A DNA stretch of 64,000 nucleotides, taken from the NCBI RefSeq assembly GCF_027922145.1, contig NZ_BSFC01000002.1, forward strand, positions 46,960 through 110,959, written 5' to 3'. Of this stretch, positions 40,288 through 49,412 are shown piece after piece. Source of the DNA: Novosphingobium resinovorum (GTDB taxonomy: Bacteria; Pseudomonadota; Alphaproteobacteria; Sphingomonadales; Sphingomonadaceae). A program made the translations under genes and the position numbers. The notes under the pieces are model-generated. The model saw nothing but the letters and a program-made list of their open reading frames with translations, was not told the DNA's origin and did not search any database. Numbering within the stretch: the first letter of the stretch is position 1; each line of letters begins with the position of its first letter.

Positions 40288-42683
40288 AGCGGGCTCCCGT
40301 TCTCGTCGCGGTAGATGTCGCGGCGGCCGACGTGGTTGGCGGGGCCGACGTAGCCGTCCTGCTCCATGCGCTCGACCCACTTGGCGGCGGTATTGTAGCC
40401 CACGCCCATCTGGCGCTGCAGCCACGAGACCGAGACCTTCTGGTTCTCGAACACCAGCTGGCAAACCTGCCGGTACTTGCGCTCGTCGGGCTGGTCCGAG
40501 GCCGTCGCGTCGAGGTCGTCGAAGCCGAAGCTGCCTTCCTCAGGCTCGTTGGTGACGGCGTCGACGTAGTCGGGCTTGCCCTGCGAGCGCCAGTACGTGG
40601 CGACCTGCTCGACTTCCTCGTCCGAGACGAAGGGGCCGTGGACGCGCTTGATGGGGTCGGAGCTGGGCTTGTAGAGCATGTCGCCCTTGCCCAGCAGCTG
40701 CTCCGCGCCCTGTTCGCCAAGGATGGTGCGGCTGTCGATGCGGCTGGTGACGGCGAAGGACACGCGGGTCGGCAGGTTGGCCTTGATGACGCCGGTGATG
40801 ACGTCCACCGATGGGCGCTGCGTCGCCATGATCAGGTGGATGCCCGCCGCGCGGCTCTTCTGCGAGAGGCGCTGGATCAGCACTTCGATTTCCTTGCCGA
40901 CGGTGACCATGAGGTCGGCGAGTTCGTCAACGATCAGGACGATCTGCGGCAGAGCCTCATAGTCGAGCTGGCGGTCCTCGTAGAGTTCCTCGCCCGTCTC
41001 GGGGTCGAAACCGATCTGGATGCGGCGGCCCAGCGGCTTGCCCTTGGCGGCGGCGGTGCGGACCTTCTCGTTGAAGCTGGCGAGGTTGCGGACCGAAATC
41101 TCGCTCATCTGGCGATAGCGGCGCTCCATTTCCTCGACCGCCCACTTGAGCGCGCGGATCGCCTTGGGCGGTTCGGTGACCACGGGCGAGAGCAGGTGCG
41201 GGATGTCGTCGTAGCTCTTGAGTTCGAGCACCTTGGGATCGACGAGGATCAGACGGCACTGAGCGGGCGTCAGGCGGTACAGCAGGGACAGCAGGATCGC
41301 GTTGAGGCCGACCGACTTGCCCGAACCCGTCGTACCCGCGACGAGCAGGTGCGGCATCGTCGCCAGATCGGCGACGACCGGCTCGCCGGCGATGTCCTTG
41401 CCCAGGATGATCGGTAGCATGCCCTTGTGATGGGCGAAGGCTTCGGAGGCGACCATCTCCTTGAAGGAGACCATCTGGCGATCGGCGTTGGGCAGCTCGA
41501 TACCCATGACGGTACGGCCGGGGATCGAGGACACGCGCGCGGAGATCGCCGACATGTTGCGGGCGATGTCGTCCGCCAGGCCGATGACGCGGCTGGCCTT
41601 GATACCGGGCGCCGGTTCCAGTTCGTACATGGTGACGACCGGGCCGGTGCGCACGGCGGTGATCTCGCCCTTGACGTTGAAGTCGTCGAGCACCGTTTCC
41701 AGCAGGCGCGCGTTGCGTTCCAGGCTGAGCTTGTCGATCTTGGGCTGCGAATTGGGCGCGGGGTCGGCCAGCAGGTCCAGCGAGGGCAGTTCGTACTTGT
41801 CGAACATGTCCTTCTGGCGGCTGTCCGAGCCGAACTGCGCGGGGATCGGCGCCGCCTTGGGGGCGCTGATCTCGGGCGCCTTGCGCGCGGGCGAAGAGGC
41901 GGCGGCGGGGATTTCCGCGACGCGAAGCGGGGCTTCGGCTTTCTCCGGCTTGTCCGCACGCTCGGCCTTGGGCTCCCGTTCCTTGCCGGGCTTGAACGGC
42001 AGGTCCTCGGCCGAGGGCAGGTTGATCGGGAGGCGGCCGATGCGGCCCGGCAGCGTGAGCAGGCGCGCCCAGTCGAAAGTGAAGACACGGCCCGCCAGCA
42101 CAAGGCCGAGGCCGAGGCAGACTACCGCCAGCCCGAACTTGATCCCGCCATGTGCCGCCTCGGGCGCGAGGCCCGCCAGCGCGGTGATCGCCTTGGCGCC
42201 CAGCAGCCCGGAAATGCCGCCCATCGAGGCGGGCAGGGTACCGCCCGGCTTGGTGAACCACAGCGAGAGAACCGTGGCGATCAACAGCATCGACAGCGCC
42301 AGCACCCCGACCGGCACCCACCAGCGCTGGTCGGTATGCTCGACCTCGCCGTCGTCCTCCTCGACGAGCAACCACAGCTTGCGGCCGAAGACGTAGAGCA
42401 GCGGCACGAACAGCGCGGAAACCGGCCCGAACAGGAAGAGCGCGCGCTCGGCGGTCCAGGCGCCGGTCACGCCCATCCAGTTCTGCACGTCGCCGCCCGC
42501 GGCAGTGGAAGTGGAGGGGTCGGTCTGGTGGTAGCTCACCAGCGCGAGTGCGAGGAACACCATGCCCGCAAAGAGCACCAGCGCGCCGGACAGCTCTCCG
42601 GCACGGCGCAGCGAGCGCTTGAGTACGGCGCGCCAGTCCGGCTTGGCGATACGCCGACCGGGCGCGATGGGGCGGGTGGCCAT
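40284..42683 (-). CDS. ftsK: DNA translocase FtsK
   Basis: 799 residues. Four to five N-terminal membrane helices (about 30-205) are followed by a Pro/Lys/Glu-rich linker (210-290) and the motor with Walker A GTTGSGKS (about 450-457), RLILVDPKVLELKSYDDIPHL and IVLIVDELADLMVTVGKE. A C-terminal winged-helix gamma domain (about 730-799; NQKVSVSWLQRQMGVGYNTAAKWVERME) recognises KOPS. It pumps chromosome dimers and terminus DNA at the septum and activates XerCD. Shorter linker than in Escherichia coli, usual for alphaproteobacteria. Confidence 0.96.
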   Translation of the reverse strand: MATRPIAPGRRIAKPDWRAVLKRSLRRAGELSGALVLFAGMVFLALALVSYHQTDPSTSTAAGGDVQNWMGVTGAWTAERALFLFGPVSALFVPLLYVFGRKLWLLVEEDDGEVEHTDQRWWVPVGVLALSMLLIATVLSLWFTKPGGTLPASMGGISGLLGAKAITALAGLAPEAAHGGIKFGLAVVCLGLGLVLAGRVFTFDWARLLTLPGRIGRLPINLPSAEDLPFKPGKEREPKAERADKPEKAEAPLRVAEIPAAASSPARKAPEISAPKAAPIPAQFGSDSRQKDMFDKYELPSLDLLADPAPNSQPKIDKLSLERNARLLETVLDDFNVKGEITAVRTGPVVTMYELEPAPGIKASRVIGLADDIARNMSAISARVSSIPGRTVMGIELPNADRQMVSFKEMVASEAFAHHKGMLPIILGKDIAGEPVVADLATMPHLLVAGTTGSGKSVGLNAILLSLLYRLTPAQCRLILVDPKVLELKSYDDIPHLLSPVVTEPPKAIRALKWAVEEMERRYRQMSEISVRNLASFNEKVRTAAAKGKPLGRRIQIGFDPETGEELYEDRQLDYEALPQIVLIVDELADLMVTVGKEIEVLIQRLSQKSRAAGIHLIMATQRPSVDVITGVIKANLPTRVSFAVTSRIDSRTILGEQGAEQLLGKGDMLYKPSSDPIKRVHGPFVSDEEVEQVATYWRSQGKPDYVDAVTNEPEEGSFGFDDLDATASDQPDERKYRQVCQLVFENQKVSVSWLQRQMGVGYNTAAKWVERMEQDGYVGPANHVGRRDIYRDENGSPL

Positions 42684-42784
42684 TAAAATTTCCCTCGGGG
42701 TTTCCGGGGGCGATTATGCGTTCGCGGGGGACTCCGCGTCAAGAATGGACCGGGAACAGGGCTGTGGAGGCCGGTGAGCTGCAT

Positions 42785-42904
42785 CGTCGTCCCGGACTTG
42801 ATCCGGGATCGGTGGCTGTCTTCAGGTGTGAGCCATCAGCCGGGCACGCCGACGTGAGGTGGGCGGTTCATGGCCAGCGGTCCCGGATCAAGTCCGGGAC
42901 GACG
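42785..42904. repeat. Inverted-repeat element, family 2, copy 2
   Basis: Arms 42785-42808 and 42881-42904 (24 bases, perfect; core GTCCCGGACTTGATCC) with a 72-base spacer. Compare copy 1 at 26859-26972; the inner ends also share a GGTGGC / GGCCAGCGG sequence. It lies between ftsK and the monooxygenase gene. Confidence 0.88.
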
Positions 42905-42923
42905 GGATCAACCGCCCCTCACT

Positions 42924-44768
42924 TCAGTTCACCGGCTCACGCGCCTCGAACGCCACGCCCGGCAGGTCGGGCGACAGGCGCCAGTCGGCCAGCATGTCGC
43001 GCCAGGCATCCCAGCCGGGCAGATACCCCTTGAACAAGGCCCACTTCAGTTCCTTGTCGCCCTCGTTGTTGAAGTAGCTGGGCGTGCACCCCTGCTGGAA
43101 TTCGGACATGTCGACCTCGTTGGCGCGGCAGTGCGCCACGTAGCCAGCGACGCCCTCGGCGGTGGCGCAGAATTTGTCGGCGCCGCGCCGCACGGTTTCG
43201 CCGATCATGAAGGCGAGGTGTTCCGCCTGACGCCCGAACTGCTCGGTGGTGCTGGAGTTCGTCGCACCCTGGATGTAGCCCATGTAGAACATGCCGGGGA
43301 ACTTGTCGGTGGTGACGCCGTGGAGAGTGGCGGGGCCATTCTCCCAGTGGTCGTAGATCGACAACCCGTTCTCGCCCTCGACGGTGGCGATGCCCCAGCG
43401 GCGTTTCAGGTCCGACGTCACCTCGAAGCCCGAGGCGAAGATCATCAGGTCGACTTCGTACTCCACGCCGTCGGCGACGAAGCCCTTCTCGGTCATGCGC
43501 TCCACGCCCTGCGTGGCGGAGACGTCGATGAGCTTGACGTTGGGCTGGTTGAAGGTGGGGTAGTAGTCGTTGTTCGACAGCGGCCGCTTGCACATGAAGC
43601 GGAACCACGGCTTTAGGCTTTCCGCCGTTTTCGGGTCCTCGACGATCGCATCGACGCGGCGGCGCAGGCGTTCCATGACCTGATAGTCCACCACGTCGCG
43701 CCGGGCCATGATCTGACCGATATCCAACTGGGGGAAGCCGTCCGCTTCCAGTTCGAGGTTCAGGTTGCGGCTGATCTCGGTCCAGATGTCGCAGATCTGG
43801 TCCGGCTCGCCGGGCAGGAAGAACTGTTGCGCGCCGCGATGGAAGTTCGCCATGCGCTCCTGCTGCCAGCCGGGCTGGAGCGAGGCCGCCCAGTCGGGAT
43901 CGGTCGGCGGATTGGGCCGCTCGTCGATATTCGACGGCGTACGCTGGAGCACGTAGAGTTGCTTGGCGTACTTGCCGAGATAGGGCACCGCCTGGACCGA
44001 GGTGGCGCCGGTGCCGACGATGGCGACGCGCTTGTCACGCAGCTTTTCCAGCTCGGGTGCGGTCCACGATCCGCCGCTGTAGTCGTGCTCCCAGCGGCTG
44101 GTGTGGAACATCTTGCCCTTGAAGTCGTGGATGCCGGGGATGCCGGGCAGCTTGGGCATGTTCATCACGCCGCCCGCCATGACCACGAAGCGCGCGCGGA
44201 TGTCGTCGCCGCGATTGGTCCTGACGTGCCAGCGCTTGATGGATTCGTCCCAGACGATCCCTTCCACCAGCGTGTGGAACAGCGCCTTGTCGGCCAGCTC
44301 GAAATCCTCGGCCATCTTCTGGCAATAGGCCTGGATTTCCCAGCCGTCGGAGAACTTCTTCGACGGCATGTAGCCCGTCTCTTCGAGCAGCGGCAGGTAG
44401 CAGTAGGCGTCGTTGTCGCACTGCACGCCGGGGTAGCGGTTCCAGTACCACACGCCGCCGAAACCGCCCGCGTGGTCGATGTTGCGCACGTTGGTCACGC
44501 CCTGCTTGCGCAAGTGATAGCCCGCAAGGATGCCGGAGAACCCGGCGCCGAGGATCGCCACATCGATGTCCTCGACCAGCGGCGCGCGCTCGGCAACAGG
44601 CGTGAAGGGATCATGGGCATAGTTGTCCGAGAAGTCCCCGGTCGGACGCACGTACTGTTCGCCGCCTTCGCGGCGCAGGCGCTTGTCGCGCTCGGCGAGG
44701 TACTTCGCCTTCAGCGCCGGAATGTCGAGTTCGTCCGGCGCGGGCACGTCGGTCTTAAGGCAGGTCAT
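42924..44768 (-). CDS. Flavin-dependent Baeyer-Villiger-type monooxygenase
   Basis: 614 residues from the ATG at 44768. FAD Rossmann motif GAGFSGILAGYHLRKQG at about residue 55, the Baeyer-Villiger fingerprint FKGKMFHTSRWEHD, and the NADPH Rossmann motif VGTGATSVQAVPYLGKYAKQLYV. The extended N-terminal arm (residues 1-50) is typical of the cyclododecanone/steroid monooxygenase group. It should insert oxygen next to a ketone with NADPH. It lies in a catabolic cluster downstream of the SDR dehydrogenase, which may make its ketone substrate. Substrate not predictable. Confidence 0.9.
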   Translation of the reverse strand: MTCLKTDVPAPDELDIPALKAKYLAERDKRLRREGGEQYVRPTGDFSDNYAHDPFTPVAERAPLVEDIDVAILGAGFSGILAGYHLRKQGVTNVRNIDHAGGFGGVWYWNRYPGVQCDNDAYCYLPLLEETGYMPSKKFSDGWEIQAYCQKMAEDFELADKALFHTLVEGIVWDESIKRWHVRTNRGDDIRARFVVMAGGVMNMPKLPGIPGIHDFKGKMFHTSRWEHDYSGGSWTAPELEKLRDKRVAIVGTGATSVQAVPYLGKYAKQLYVLQRTPSNIDERPNPPTDPDWAASLQPGWQQERMANFHRGAQQFFLPGEPDQICDIWTEISRNLNLELEADGFPQLDIGQIMARRDVVDYQVMERLRRRVDAIVEDPKTAESLKPWFRFMCKRPLSNNDYYPTFNQPNVKLIDVSATQGVERMTEKGFVADGVEYEVDLMIFASGFEVTSDLKRRWGIATVEGENGLSIYDHWENGPATLHGVTTDKFPGMFYMGYIQGATNSSTTEQFGRQAEHLAFMIGETVRRGADKFCATAEGVAGYVAHCRANEVDMSEFQQGCTPSYFNNEGDKELKWALFKGYLPGWDAWRDMLADWRLSPDLPGVAFEAREPVN

Positions 44769-44833
44769 GTCGGGTCCCACTTCGTTCGAGGGCGCTGATC
44801 TGTGAGTGGCGGTGGCTCGCACGGCGACACAAG

Positions 44834-44849
44834 TCAACAGTGGTGTTGA
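44834..44849. promoter_or_regulatory. Palindrome between SDR and monooxygenase genes
   Basis: TCAACA-GTGG-TGTTGA, a perfect 6-bp inverted repeat with a 4-base centre, lies directly at the end of the SDR gene and 65 bases before the monooxygenase ATG. It could be an operator in the leader of the monooxygenase gene. Confidence 0.25.
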
Positions 44850-45776
44850 TTATCGCGCCTCGGCGATTTCGGAACGCGCCATGGCGAAGCTGTAGCCGAG
44901 GTGTTCGATGTATCCGTGCAGGCCGAGATCGAGCAGGCCGTCCTTGTCGTGCCACGCCTCGGCCGCGCTGCCGACGTCCTCGATCGTCCAGTGCGGGCGG
45001 TAGGTGCCCACGGTCTCGGCGATGAACATGCGCGAGATACGACCCGCCATCGATGAGACCAGCTCTCCCGAGACCGAGCAGCTTTCATGGCACAGCCAGC
45101 CCACCACCGGGGCGACCAATTCCGGTCCCATCGGCGGATACTGCGAGATGTCGAGGCCGTCGGCCATGCGGGTGACGGCGCCGGGAGCGATGATGTTGCA
45201 CTTCACCCCGTGCGCCTCGCCCTCCAGCGCGGCGATGTTGTTGAGGCCGATCATGCCCGACTTCGACACGCCGTAGTTGACGCAGTTGACGTTGCCGTAG
45301 GCGCCGCCGATCGAGCTGGTCAGCACGATGCGCCCGTAGCCCGCGTCGCACATCGGCCCGAACGCGGCCTGCACGACGTGGAAGGCGCCGAGCAGGTGGA
45401 CGTCCACCACTGCGCGGAAGTCCTCGTAGGGGATGTCGCGGATCGATCCGTAGCGCACGTTGCCCGCGTTGTGGATCAGCACGTCGATGCGGCCCCAGGT
45501 GTCAAGCGCGGCCTGGACGATGGCGCGGCCGCCTTCGGGCGTGGCGACGGTGTCGGCGTTGGCGATGGCTTCGCCGCCCGCCGCGACGATCTCGTCCACC
45601 ACGCTCTGCGCGACGCTTGTATCCGGTCCGTCTCCCCGGATCACACCGCCCAGGTCGTTGACGACGACCTTGCAGCCGCGCTCGGCGAGCAGCAGGGCAT
45701 AGGAACGGCCGAGGCCACGGCCGCCGCCGGTGACTACCGCGACGCGGCCGTCGAAACGCAGTTCAGGGGTAGGCAT
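44850..45776 (-). CDS. SDR-family oxidoreductase
   Basis: 308 residues from the ATG at 45776 (AGAGGACA upstream). Cofactor motif VTGGGRGLGRSYALLLAERG, then NDLGG, NAGNVRYGSI, LTSSIGGAYG and the catalytic YGVSKSG (Tyr-x3-Lys). It belongs to the group resembling the dehydrogenase part of peroxisomal multifunctional enzyme type 2 (long N-terminal nucleotide region with GGVIRGDGPD). The tail after residue 250 is longer than usual. It would oxidise an alcohol or hydroxyacyl substrate in the cluster; specificity unknown. Confidence 0.9.
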   Translation of the reverse strand: MPTPELRFDGRVAVVTGGGRGLGRSYALLLAERGCKVVVNDLGGVIRGDGPDTSVAQSVVDEIVAAGGEAIANADTVATPEGGRAIVQAALDTWGRIDVLIHNAGNVRYGSIRDIPYEDFRAVVDVHLLGAFHVVQAAFGPMCDAGYGRIVLTSSIGGAYGNVNCVNYGVSKSGMIGLNNIAALEGEAHGVKCNIIAPGAVTRMADGLDISQYPPMGPELVAPVVGWLCHESCSVSGELVSSMAGRISRMFIAETVGTYRPHWTIEDVGSAAEAWHDKDGLLDLGLHGYIEHLGYSFAMARSEIAEAR

Positions 45777-46036
45777 GGGGACTGTCCTCTCTCGGGGCGA
45801 GCGCGCCCGCCGGGAAAAACGGCGGCGTTCGAGGCTCGGCGTTCCGGTCGGGGCGCGTCTCAATGGGGTATTCGGTCTGGTGGACGAATATCTGCACGCA
45901 GCCGCGCTTGGCAACGGCGGGCACGTCGCTCAGGCGATGCTGTAAGCCTGCGGGCACATCGCGTTGCGCCCGTCCGCGCCCGCCTATACCGTCCAGCCAA
46001 AGACCCGGCTACGCGCCGGAAGAGAGGGATGTATAC

Positions 46037-47641
46037 ATGCTGGAAGCCGCTGGCCGTAATGCCAATGCCCAGAGTTCGACAGCGCCCGCCAAGCCGGGCG
46101 AGGGCTGGGGCCTGCACCGCATGACGCCCGCCAGCCGCCTCAACGGTGCCAACGGCATCCGCACCGGAGCGGATGGGCGCATCTACGTGGCGCAAGTCGC
46201 CGGCAGCAAGGTGAGCGCGATCGATGTCGATACCGGCGCGATCGAGACGATTTCTCCCAATGGCGGCGGCATCGTCGGGCCGGACGACCTTGCGTTCGAC
46301 GAGGCGGGCAACCTCTATTGCACCGAGATCACCGAGGGGCGCGTCTCGATGATGACGCCTTCGGGGCAGTACAAGGTAATCTGCGGCGACATGCCCGTGG
46401 CGAACCCGATCACGTACCATCAGGGGCGCCTGATCGCGGGCGAGTTGCGCATCGGCGGGCGCATCATGGAACTCGACCGCGACGGCGGCGCACCGCGTGT
46501 GATCTTCGAGGGCGTGCCGATGGCCAATGCCTTCGAGGTCGGCCCGGACGGCAAGCTCTACTTTCCCGCGCAGGGCGCGAACGAGATCTGGCGCATCGGC
46601 CTCGACGGGGGCGAGCCGGAAGTCGTGGCGAAGGATCTCGGCGTGCCGGATTCGGTGAAGTTCCACCCGGACGGCTCGATCATTTCCACGCAGGTCTATT
46701 CGGGGCAGGTGCTCAAGATCGACCCGCGCACCGGCGCCAAGACGGTGCTGGCCGACATCGGGCCGGGGCTCGACAACGTGGCTTTCGTGAACGGGCGCAC
46801 GTTCGTCAGCCACATCAACGGCTCGATCACTGAGATCGTCGCGCCGGGTCAGACGAAGCCGTTGGTGGAGAAGGGGCTGCAGTGGCCGCTCGGCCTTGCG
46901 GTCGATGCGAACGGGCACGTTCTGGTGGCGGACGGCGGGTTCACCTACCTGCTGCGCCCCGGCGAGCCGCTGCAGCTGGCGGGCATGCTGTTCTCGCCCG
47001 GCTTTCCGGGCTGGGTGCGCGATGTTGCGGCGAGCGGGCCGGACGAATGGATCGTCACCACCGCCAACGGCGACGTCGCCCGCTGGAACCCGGCCGCCGC
47101 GACCAGCGAAGTGCTGGCGAGCGGCCACGACCGGCTGATGGGCGTTGCCGTCACCCCCGGCGGCGTCGTCTTCGCCGAGTTCGGCACTGGCAAGGTCCAT
47201 GCGATCGAGGGCGGCAAGGTCGCCGAACTGGCCAGCGGCCTCGACCGGCCGATGGGCGTCGCGGTGTCCGGCGACGGCACCGTCTACGTCGCCGAAAGCG
47301 GCGCGGGCCGCGTGGTGAAGCTGGTCGGCGGGCGCAAGGAAGTGGTGCTCGACGGTCTCGCCCGGCCCGAGGGGCTGGCGATCGCGGGGGGCACGCTGTT
47401 CGTCGCCGATCCGGGCGCCAATGCGCTTGTCGCCAGTGATCTGGCGGGCGGCGCGCGCGAGGTCGTCGCCAGTTACTTGCCGATGGGCGGGCCGGGCGGG
47501 TTGCAGCCGGTGCAGCTTGGCGGCGTGGGCGACATGTGCGGGCCGATGAACACCTTCACCGGCGTCGCCGTCGCGCCTGACGGCACCGTCTACCTCTCCG
47601 CCGATGCCGAGGGCAGCGTGCTCGCCCTTCGTCGCCTTTAG
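46037..47641 (+). CDS. SMP-30/gluconolactonase-like beta-propeller protein
   Basis: 534 residues from the ATG at 46037, chosen because GAGAGGGA lies 10 bases upstream; an earlier start would run through the divergent promoter region. Repeats of the type GPDDLAFDEAGNLYCTE, AFEVGPDGKLYFP, DRPMGVAVSGDGTVYVAES and TFTGVAVAPDGTVYLSAD make two six-bladed-propeller-like halves, so it is about twice the length of classic SMP-30 lactonases. No signal peptide. A lactonase acting on a Baeyer-Villiger lactone product is an attractive but unproven idea. Confidence 0.8.
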   Translation: MLEAAGRNANAQSSTAPAKPGEGWGLHRMTPASRLNGANGIRTGADGRIYVAQVAGSKVSAIDVDTGAIETISPNGGGIVGPDDLAFDEAGNLYCTEITEGRVSMMTPSGQYKVICGDMPVANPITYHQGRLIAGELRIGGRIMELDRDGGAPRVIFEGVPMANAFEVGPDGKLYFPAQGANEIWRIGLDGGEPEVVAKDLGVPDSVKFHPDGSIISTQVYSGQVLKIDPRTGAKTVLADIGPGLDNVAFVNGRTFVSHINGSITEIVAPGQTKPLVEKGLQWPLGLAVDANGHVLVADGGFTYLLRPGEPLQLAGMLFSPGFPGWVRDVAASGPDEWIVTTANGDVARWNPAAATSEVLASGHDRLMGVAVTPGGVVFAEFGTGKVHAIEGGKVAELASGLDRPMGVAVSGDGTVYVAESGAGRVVKLVGGRKEVVLDGLARPEGLAIAGGTLFVADPGANALVASDLAGGAREVVASYLPMGGPGGLQPVQLGGVGDMCGPMNTFTGVAVAPDGTVYLSADAEGSVLALRRL

Positions 47642-47667
47642 CGCGCCGTCTTTAAGGGAGCCCCTCG

Positions 47668-48081
47668 ATGCTCAAGCAGATCTGCTTCTTCCGCAAGCGC
47701 GCGGACATGACCATGGACGAATTCATGGACTACTACGAGAACCAGCACTCGCAGCTGGCGAAGAAGTCCGGCGCCAAGCCTGCGATCCCCAATGCGGTGC
47801 GCTACGTGCGGCGCTATCTGGTGCCGGAGAAGAACCCGATCACCGGGCAGATCCACGATCCGGGCTACGACTGCATCATGGAAATCTGGTGGAACAGCCG
47901 CGAGGATTTCGAGCGCTCGCAGGCGATCATCTCCGCGCCCGAGCGTCTGCCGATGACCAAGGCGGACGAGGAGAGGCTGTTCGCGAGCCACGATAATCCG
48001 GTCGTGACCTGCATCGAGTACGATTCGCCGATGGGCCCGAACGGCGAGGCCACGCATGTGGACCTGCGGTACGAGAACTGA
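47668..48081 (+). CDS. EthD-domain protein
   Basis: 137 residues. KQICFFRKRADMTMDEFMDYYENQHSQLAKK, with PNAVRYVRRYLVPE and IMEIWWNSREDFERSQ, is the EthD ferredoxin-like fold, found in ether-degradation clusters and polyketide/phenolic degradation. Such proteins often dimerise and bind small ligands. It starts 26 bases after the propeller gene and ends one base before the MFS transporter gene. Confidence 0.85.
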   Translation: MLKQICFFRKRADMTMDEFMDYYENQHSQLAKKSGAKPAIPNAVRYVRRYLVPEKNPITGQIHDPGYDCIMEIWWNSREDFERSQAIISAPERLPMTKADEERLFASHDNPVVTCIEYDSPMGPNGEATHVDLRYEN

Positions 48082-48082
48082 G

Positions 48083-49330
48083 ATGCACGCACCCGCACCT
48101 CCGGCCGCGCGCGACGAATGGCGCGCGCATCCGCTGCTGCCGGTGGCGGCGGGGCTGGGTTATGCCACCAGCGTCATCCACATCTACGGCATCGGCCCGT
48201 TCTATGGCCCCGTCGCGGCCGAGTTTGGCTGGAGCCGCACCGAAGTCACTTTCGGCCTGACTCTGGCGACGCTGGTGCAGGCGGTGGGCGGGGTGTTCAT
48301 CGGCCTTGCGGTGGACCGCTTCGGCCCGCGCCGCTTCGGCGTGATCGGGCTGGTGCTGCTGGGCCTCGCCTTCGCCCTGCTGGGCACGGCCGACGGATCG
48401 CTGCTGAACTGGTATCTGCTCTGGGGCCTCGTTGCGCTGGCGGCCCTGCCGGTGCAGGCTTCGGTATGGACGAGCGCGGTCGCCTCGCGCTTCACGGTGT
48501 CGCGGGGCATGGCCTTCGCGGTGACCTTGTGCGGCGCTTCGATCGCGGCGGGGGTGTTCCCGCCGATGGCGACATGGCTGATCGGCGCGCTGGGCTGGCG
48601 CGGAGCGTTTCCGGTGCAAGCGGCGATCTGGCTGGGGATCGCGTTTCCGGTGATCCTCATGTTCTTCCATGGCCGCTATGACCGGGGCCGCAGGCAGACC
48701 GTCGAGGACGCGGCCGCCCGCCCCGCCGATCTTCCCGGAGCGACCTTGCGCGAAGGGCTGACCTCCAGCGTCTACCACCGCCTGTTCGCCGCCAGTCTGC
48801 TGTTCACCTTCACCGTGATCGCGCTGGTGGTCCATTTCACCGCGATTCTCGGCGACGCGGGGGCGAGTCCGATGACGGCCGCTGCGATCGCGTCGTTCGT
48901 CGGCTGGTTCTCGCTGGCGGGGAGGCTCGGCACCGGAGCGCTGCTCGACCGGCTGCCTGCTTCGCTGGTGGGCGCGGCGGTGTTCATGCTGCCGGTAGCG
49001 GGGTGCCTGCTGCTGCTGCTCGGCGGCGGTTCATTGGTGGCGATGGGGGCGGCCTCGGCGCTGATCGGGCTGACTTTGGGGGCCGAGATCGACGTCGTCG
49101 TCTATCTCCTCACCCGGCATTTCGGGTTGCGGAACTTCGGCGGGCTCTATGGCGGACTGCTGGCGGCACTGTCGATCGGCACTGCGACCGGGCCGCTCGC
49201 CGCCGCGCAGTTCTACGACCGGACCGGCAGCTATGCGGGCTTCCTGTGGCTGGCGCTGGCCTTCATGGCCGCCAGCAGCGTGGCGATCGGCACGCTGCCA
49301 AGAGGCAAGGCCACCTATGCCGCACATTGA
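48083..49330 (+). CDS. MFS transporter
   Basis: 415 residues from the ATG at 48083. Twelve hydrophobic segments. The loop motif GLAVDRFGPRRFGVIGL between helices 2 and 3 is the MFS signature. It belongs to the oxalate/formate antiporter-like or monocarboxylate group judging by GIGPFYGPVAAEFGWSRTEVT. It probably imports the substrate of the catabolic cluster or exports a product. Confidence 0.88.
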   Translation: MHAPAPPAARDEWRAHPLLPVAAGLGYATSVIHIYGIGPFYGPVAAEFGWSRTEVTFGLTLATLVQAVGGVFIGLAVDRFGPRRFGVIGLVLLGLAFALLGTADGSLLNWYLLWGLVALAALPVQASVWTSAVASRFTVSRGMAFAVTLCGASIAAGVFPPMATWLIGALGWRGAFPVQAAIWLGIAFPVILMFFHGRYDRGRRQTVEDAAARPADLPGATLREGLTSSVYHRLFAASLLFTFTVIALVVHFTAILGDAGASPMTAAAIASFVGWFSLAGRLGTGALLDRLPASLVGAAVFMLPVAGCLLLLLGGGSLVAMGAASALIGLTLGAEIDVVVYLLTRHFGLRNFGGLYGGLLAALSIGTATGPLAAAQFYDRTGSYAGFLWLALAFMAASSVAIGTLPRGKATYAAH

Positions 49331-49412
49331 AGGAACGCCCCGGCGGTTTGCCCCGCCATGCCGATAATGAGATAACCGCCGCAAACCCGAACAAGCAGGA
49401 ACGAGGATATCC

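Noticed and set aside
45730..45945. Short plus-strand frame ending VFGLVDEYLHAAALGNGGHVAQAML in the divergent region upstream of the propeller gene
   Set aside because: The C-terminal part looks somewhat protein-like and might be a remnant of a regulator, but it overlaps the SDR start and matches no family I know.
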